This document shows, piece after piece, positions 12,736-14,541 of a stretch of DNA of 14,541 bases. The notes below the pieces were generated by a model. The model did not search any database. It was not told where the DNA came from and was given only the letters and a program-made list of their open reading frames with translations. A program made the translations under genes and the position numbers. The number at the start of each line of letters is the position of its first letter. Position 1 is the stretch's first letter. The stretch comes from Planctomycetaceae bacterium UBA6172 (GTDB lineage Bacteria > Planctomycetota > Planctomycetia > Pirellulales > Pirellulaceae): the NCBI GenBank assembly GCA_002422955.1, contig DITY01000258.1, positions 1-14,541 of the forward strand. The letters run 5' to 3'.

Positions 12736-14541
12736 ATGTTCAAACGCCGTCCTAATTGCCGCCAAGCCAATCGTGATCGCGCCCAAACGCGGCCGAACAG
12801 TCGCCGGCTCCAGCATGAACGTCTGGAACGTCGAGAGTTGCTCGCCGCGGAAATCCTAGCCATCCGACCCGATAGCGCCGGATTGCTGCAGGAAGGCGAC
12901 GTTTTGAACGTCGCCCCGCGCGAGTTCAACTTGTACTTCAACGGCGGCGCCAACCTCAACGAAACGACGATCAACGCCAATACGGTCCGCCTGGTCCGCA
13001 GCGGTGGGGACGGCAATTTCGGCGACGGCAACGAGGTGGACGTGGCGCTGGGATTCGTCGGCCTGGTCAACCCGGGGACTACGGTCACCTCGGAGCGACA
13101 GCAGATCGTCTTGCGTCCCGCCAGCAGCGCCGCGCACAACCCGACCGATCCGGCGTTCGCCTTCCCGGACGATTCGTACCAGATCCGGATCATCGGCAGC
13201 GGTGCTCAACCGCTGGCGAGCCTCGACGGCAGCAGGTTCGGTGGCGGAGTCGACTACGCGATCAATTTCCGCTTGGACCGAGGCGCGCAGGTCGTCGCCG
13301 TCGTTCCGCAACCGGTGTCCCGCGATGCGGCCGGGGACCTGCAGCAAGCGCGGGATCAGATCTTCGTCTACTTCGACAATCAACAGCTGAACGCCGACGA
13401 CGCCAACGATCCCAAGTTCTTCCGCTTGGTTGACACTTCCGCGAGCCTGGCCTCGGACGACGATCGGACCCTACTGCCGGTTTCGGCCCAGTACGAACCC
13501 GCGGTCAATCGCGTCATCTTGACATTCGCCGAGCCGTTGCCCGAAGGGACCTATCGGTTGGACGTCGGCAGCTCCGGCGGGTTGAGCGGAACGCGGGCGG
13601 AAGCGGTCCGTGTCGGCACGCTGTTCGACGAAAATCGCTTCACGTTCAATGGCTTTCTCGGGGACTTCGCCGGCGTTCACAACAGCCCGAGCGATGTCGA
13701 TTTGTATCGGGTCGAATTGGTCGCCGGCTCGATGTTGAGCGTGGTTGGCAGCGCCCAGGAAGCGAATCTGAATCTGACTGCCCGCGTGCTCGATGCGGAT
13801 GGTGACGAATTGGTCGCCATCGCCAGCGGTGCGGGCTCAATCGCCGCGTTCAACTACAACGTGACGGCGACCGGCGCGTACTACATCGAAATCTCCAGCA
13901 CGGACGGCTCGACCGGCTCCTACCTGATCGATGCGAGCGTGACAGGACATGCGTTATCAACCAGCGATCAAAACACGACGTTCGGCTCGGCGACCAACCT
14001 GGGCAGTCTCGGCGCTGCCGGCTTGACCTTGGCCGCGCAAATTGAGCGACAGAATGTCCTGCTGCCGCCATGGCCAGGTGGACAGGACGAGCCTGGTCAC
14101 CGCCAAATTCAGCGCGAAGTCCATATCGGCTCCAGTGGGATGGAACCACGAGCCCCCGCGCCGATCGCTAGGGTCTATTACCACTTCCCAGCCTCGTTCC
14201 CGAATCTGACATCCCCCGGAGAGTCTTTCCTCAACCAGATCACCGAGGAAGAGAAGCGGATCGTGCGGGTGCTGTTCGACATCATCGCCAGCAAATCGGG
14301 TTATCAATTCATCGAATCCCCTTCCAGCGGTTTCGAGATCGGGAAGACCGACCTGCGGGCCTTTGACCCCAGCCTGCCACCGGGCTCGGGCGTGGCGGGT
14401 TTGGGCGGGGGTCGTGGCGCGATCGTCAACGCATCGCTGTTTCAAGACGCGAACCGCTTCTTCGGTGACGGCTTCACCGGGGTGATGTTCCACGAAGTCG
14501 GCCACGCGGTCGGCTTGGGACATTCGTACGATTTACCCTCC
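12736..14541 (+). CDS. Giant secreted LEPR-XLL protein with Ig-like, PPC and metzincin zinc-protease domains (3' partial)
   Basis: The frame runs 602 codons from ATG 12736 to the window end without a stop. The nearest in-frame stop upstream is TAA at 12643-12645, and no other ATG, GTG or TTG lies between, so the start is firm. Residues 1-39 are a strongly basic leader (about 12 K/R) ending in ERLERRELLAAE, the LEPR-XLL motif. Residues 55-280 look like two Ig-like domains, 296-405 are a PPC domain, and a protease domain starts near 476 with HEVGHAVGLGH at 586-596, the metzincin zinc site (three H and catalytic E587). The Met-turn expected downstream is outside the window. HSYDLP after the motif is familiar from planctomycete matrixin-like proteins. 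Expected role: a secreted or surface metalloprotease, substrate unknown. The gene follows gene 1 in the same direction and may be its paralogue; the gap and stem-loop argue for a separate transcript. Confidence 0.92.
   Translation, partial: MFKRRPNCRQANRDRAQTRPNSRRLQHERLERRELLAAEILAIRPDSAGLLQEGDVLNVAPREFNLYFNGGANLNETTINANTVRLVRSGGDGNFGDGNEVDVALGFVGLVNPGTTVTSERQQIVLRPASSAAHNPTDPAFAFPDDSYQIRIIGSGAQPLASLDGSRFGGGVDYAINFRLDRGAQVVAVVPQPVSRDAAGDLQQARDQIFVYFDNQQLNADDANDPKFFRLVDTSASLASDDDRTLLPVSAQYEPAVNRVILTFAEPLPEGTYRLDVGSSGGLSGTRAEAVRVGTLFDENRFTFNGFLGDFAGVHNSPSDVDLYRVELVAGSMLSVVGSAQEANLNLTARVLDADGDELVAIASGAGSIAAFNYNVTATGAYYIEISSTDGSTGSYLIDASVTGHALSTSDQNTTFGSATNLGSLGAAGLTLAAQIERQNVLLPPWPGGQDEPGHRQIQREVHIGSSGMEPRAPAPIARVYYHFPASFPNLTSPGESFLNQITEEEKRIVRVLFDIIASKSGYQFIESPSSGFEIGKTDLRAFDPSLPPGSGVAGLGGGRGAIVNASLFQDANRFFGDGFTGVMFHEVGHAVGLGHSYDLPS
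12817..12852 (+). other. LEPR-XLL leader motif
   Basis: Residues 28-39 of gene 2 read ERLERRELLAAE. This matches the N-terminal 'LExRxLLxA' motif found on many giant secreted proteins of Planctomycetes, where it is thought to act in export or processing. Processing near AAE is an inference. Confidence 0.8.
12898..13575 (+). other. Two Ig-like (Big/SbsA-type) domains of gene 2
   Basis: Domain one runs from DVLNVAPREFNLYFNGGANL to YQIRIIGSG (12898-13203), with INANTVRLVRSGGDG between. Domain two has ARDQIFVYFDNQQLNADDAN, KFFRLVDTS, YEPAVNRVILTFAEPLPEGT and YRLDVGSS (about 13309-13575). The order 'F.vyFd...l....... F.l......... v.y....n.v.l.f...L..GtYrl.v' is that of bacterial Ig-like domains of the SbsA type. 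Confidence 0.6.
13621..13950 (+). other. PPC domain of gene 2
   Basis: NGFLGDFAGVHNSPSDVDLY is followed by RVELVAGSMLSVVG, LNLTARVLDADGDELVAI, YNVTATGAYYIEISSTDG and GSYLIDASVTG. The 'DvDlYrveL.aG..l.v......l...vrvldadG.el......f......G.YyieIss' order is diagnostic for a PPC domain. Confidence 0.85.
14491..14523 (+). other. Metzincin zinc-binding motif HEVGHAVGLGH
   Basis: Residues 586-596 of gene 2 give HExxHxxGxxH in full: three histidine zinc ligands, the catalytic glutamate E587 and the conserved glycine. HSYDLPS follows the first residues after it. This places the domain in the metzincin clan, most likely matrixin-like. Confidence 0.92.

Noticed and set aside
12642..13193. Minus-strand open frame of 183 codons reaching from gene 2 into the intergenic gap
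   Set aside because: Most of it is antisense to the leader and Ig-like part of gene 2. Its translation is serine- and arginine-rich with no domain, and there is no good start signal.
13957..14523. Minus-strand open frame of 188 codons
   Set aside because: Antisense to the protease domain of gene 2, whose HExxH motif is unambiguous on the + strand.
1..14541. RTX nonapeptide repeats, LPXTG sorting signals, tRNA genes, insertion sequences and CRISPR arrays
   Set aside because: I looked for these and found none. Glycine- and aspartate-rich stretches belong to beta-helix, module or cadherin-like repeats, not to GGxGxDxxx arrays.

Overview
The window holds parts of two very large secreted-protein genes on the + strand, separated by a 264-base gap. 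The sequence is GC-rich. The second gene opens with a basic leader ending in ERLERRELLAAE, the 'LEPR-XLL' type leader typical of giant secreted proteins of Planctomycetes. The first gene has the matching mosaic: right-handed beta-helix segments, pre-peptidase C-terminal (PPC) domains, a GEVED domain, cadherin/Ig-like repeats and a C-terminal dockerin. A planctomycete, probably of the Pirellulaceae, is the best guess. That rests on recalled family features, not on a search.

Layout. Bases 1-12471 are one unbroken reading frame, already open at base 1, so the gene is cut at its 5' side; 4156 residues are visible. In order they are: a repeated beta-helix scaffold with a fibronectin-III-like insert (1-1563), two PPC-like domains (1621-2796), a MAM/jelly-roll-like domain (2869-3351), more beta-helix coils interrupted by a third PPC domain and by copies of a roughly 107-residue module (3523-6120), an Ig-like domain split by an array of that module (6523-8943), a GEVED domain split by one more copy (8959-9819), about six cadherin/Ig-like repeats (9826-11955), a dockerin type I domain (11959-12192) and an acidic tail. 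Bases 12472-12735 hold a stem-loop and an AT-rich stretch but no gene that I can support. Bases 12736-14541 are the first 602 codons of the second gene: LEPR-XLL leader, Ig-like domains, a PPC domain and a metzincin zinc-protease domain with HEVGHAVGLGH. It runs off the 3' end.

How they work together. Both look like cell-surface or extracellular proteins. Recalled relatives join the N-terminal parts seen in gene 2 (leader, PPC, matrixin-like protease) to the C-terminal parts seen in gene 1 (beta-helix, Ig-like, dockerin). The two may therefore be tandem paralogues, each seen only in part. Direct evidence for paralogy lies outside the window.

The most notable structure not explained by standard domain names is the roughly 107-residue module. 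It is present in about eleven full or partial copies, and several of them sit inside other recognisable domains. The near-complete absence of cysteine across roughly 4750 codons also stands out.
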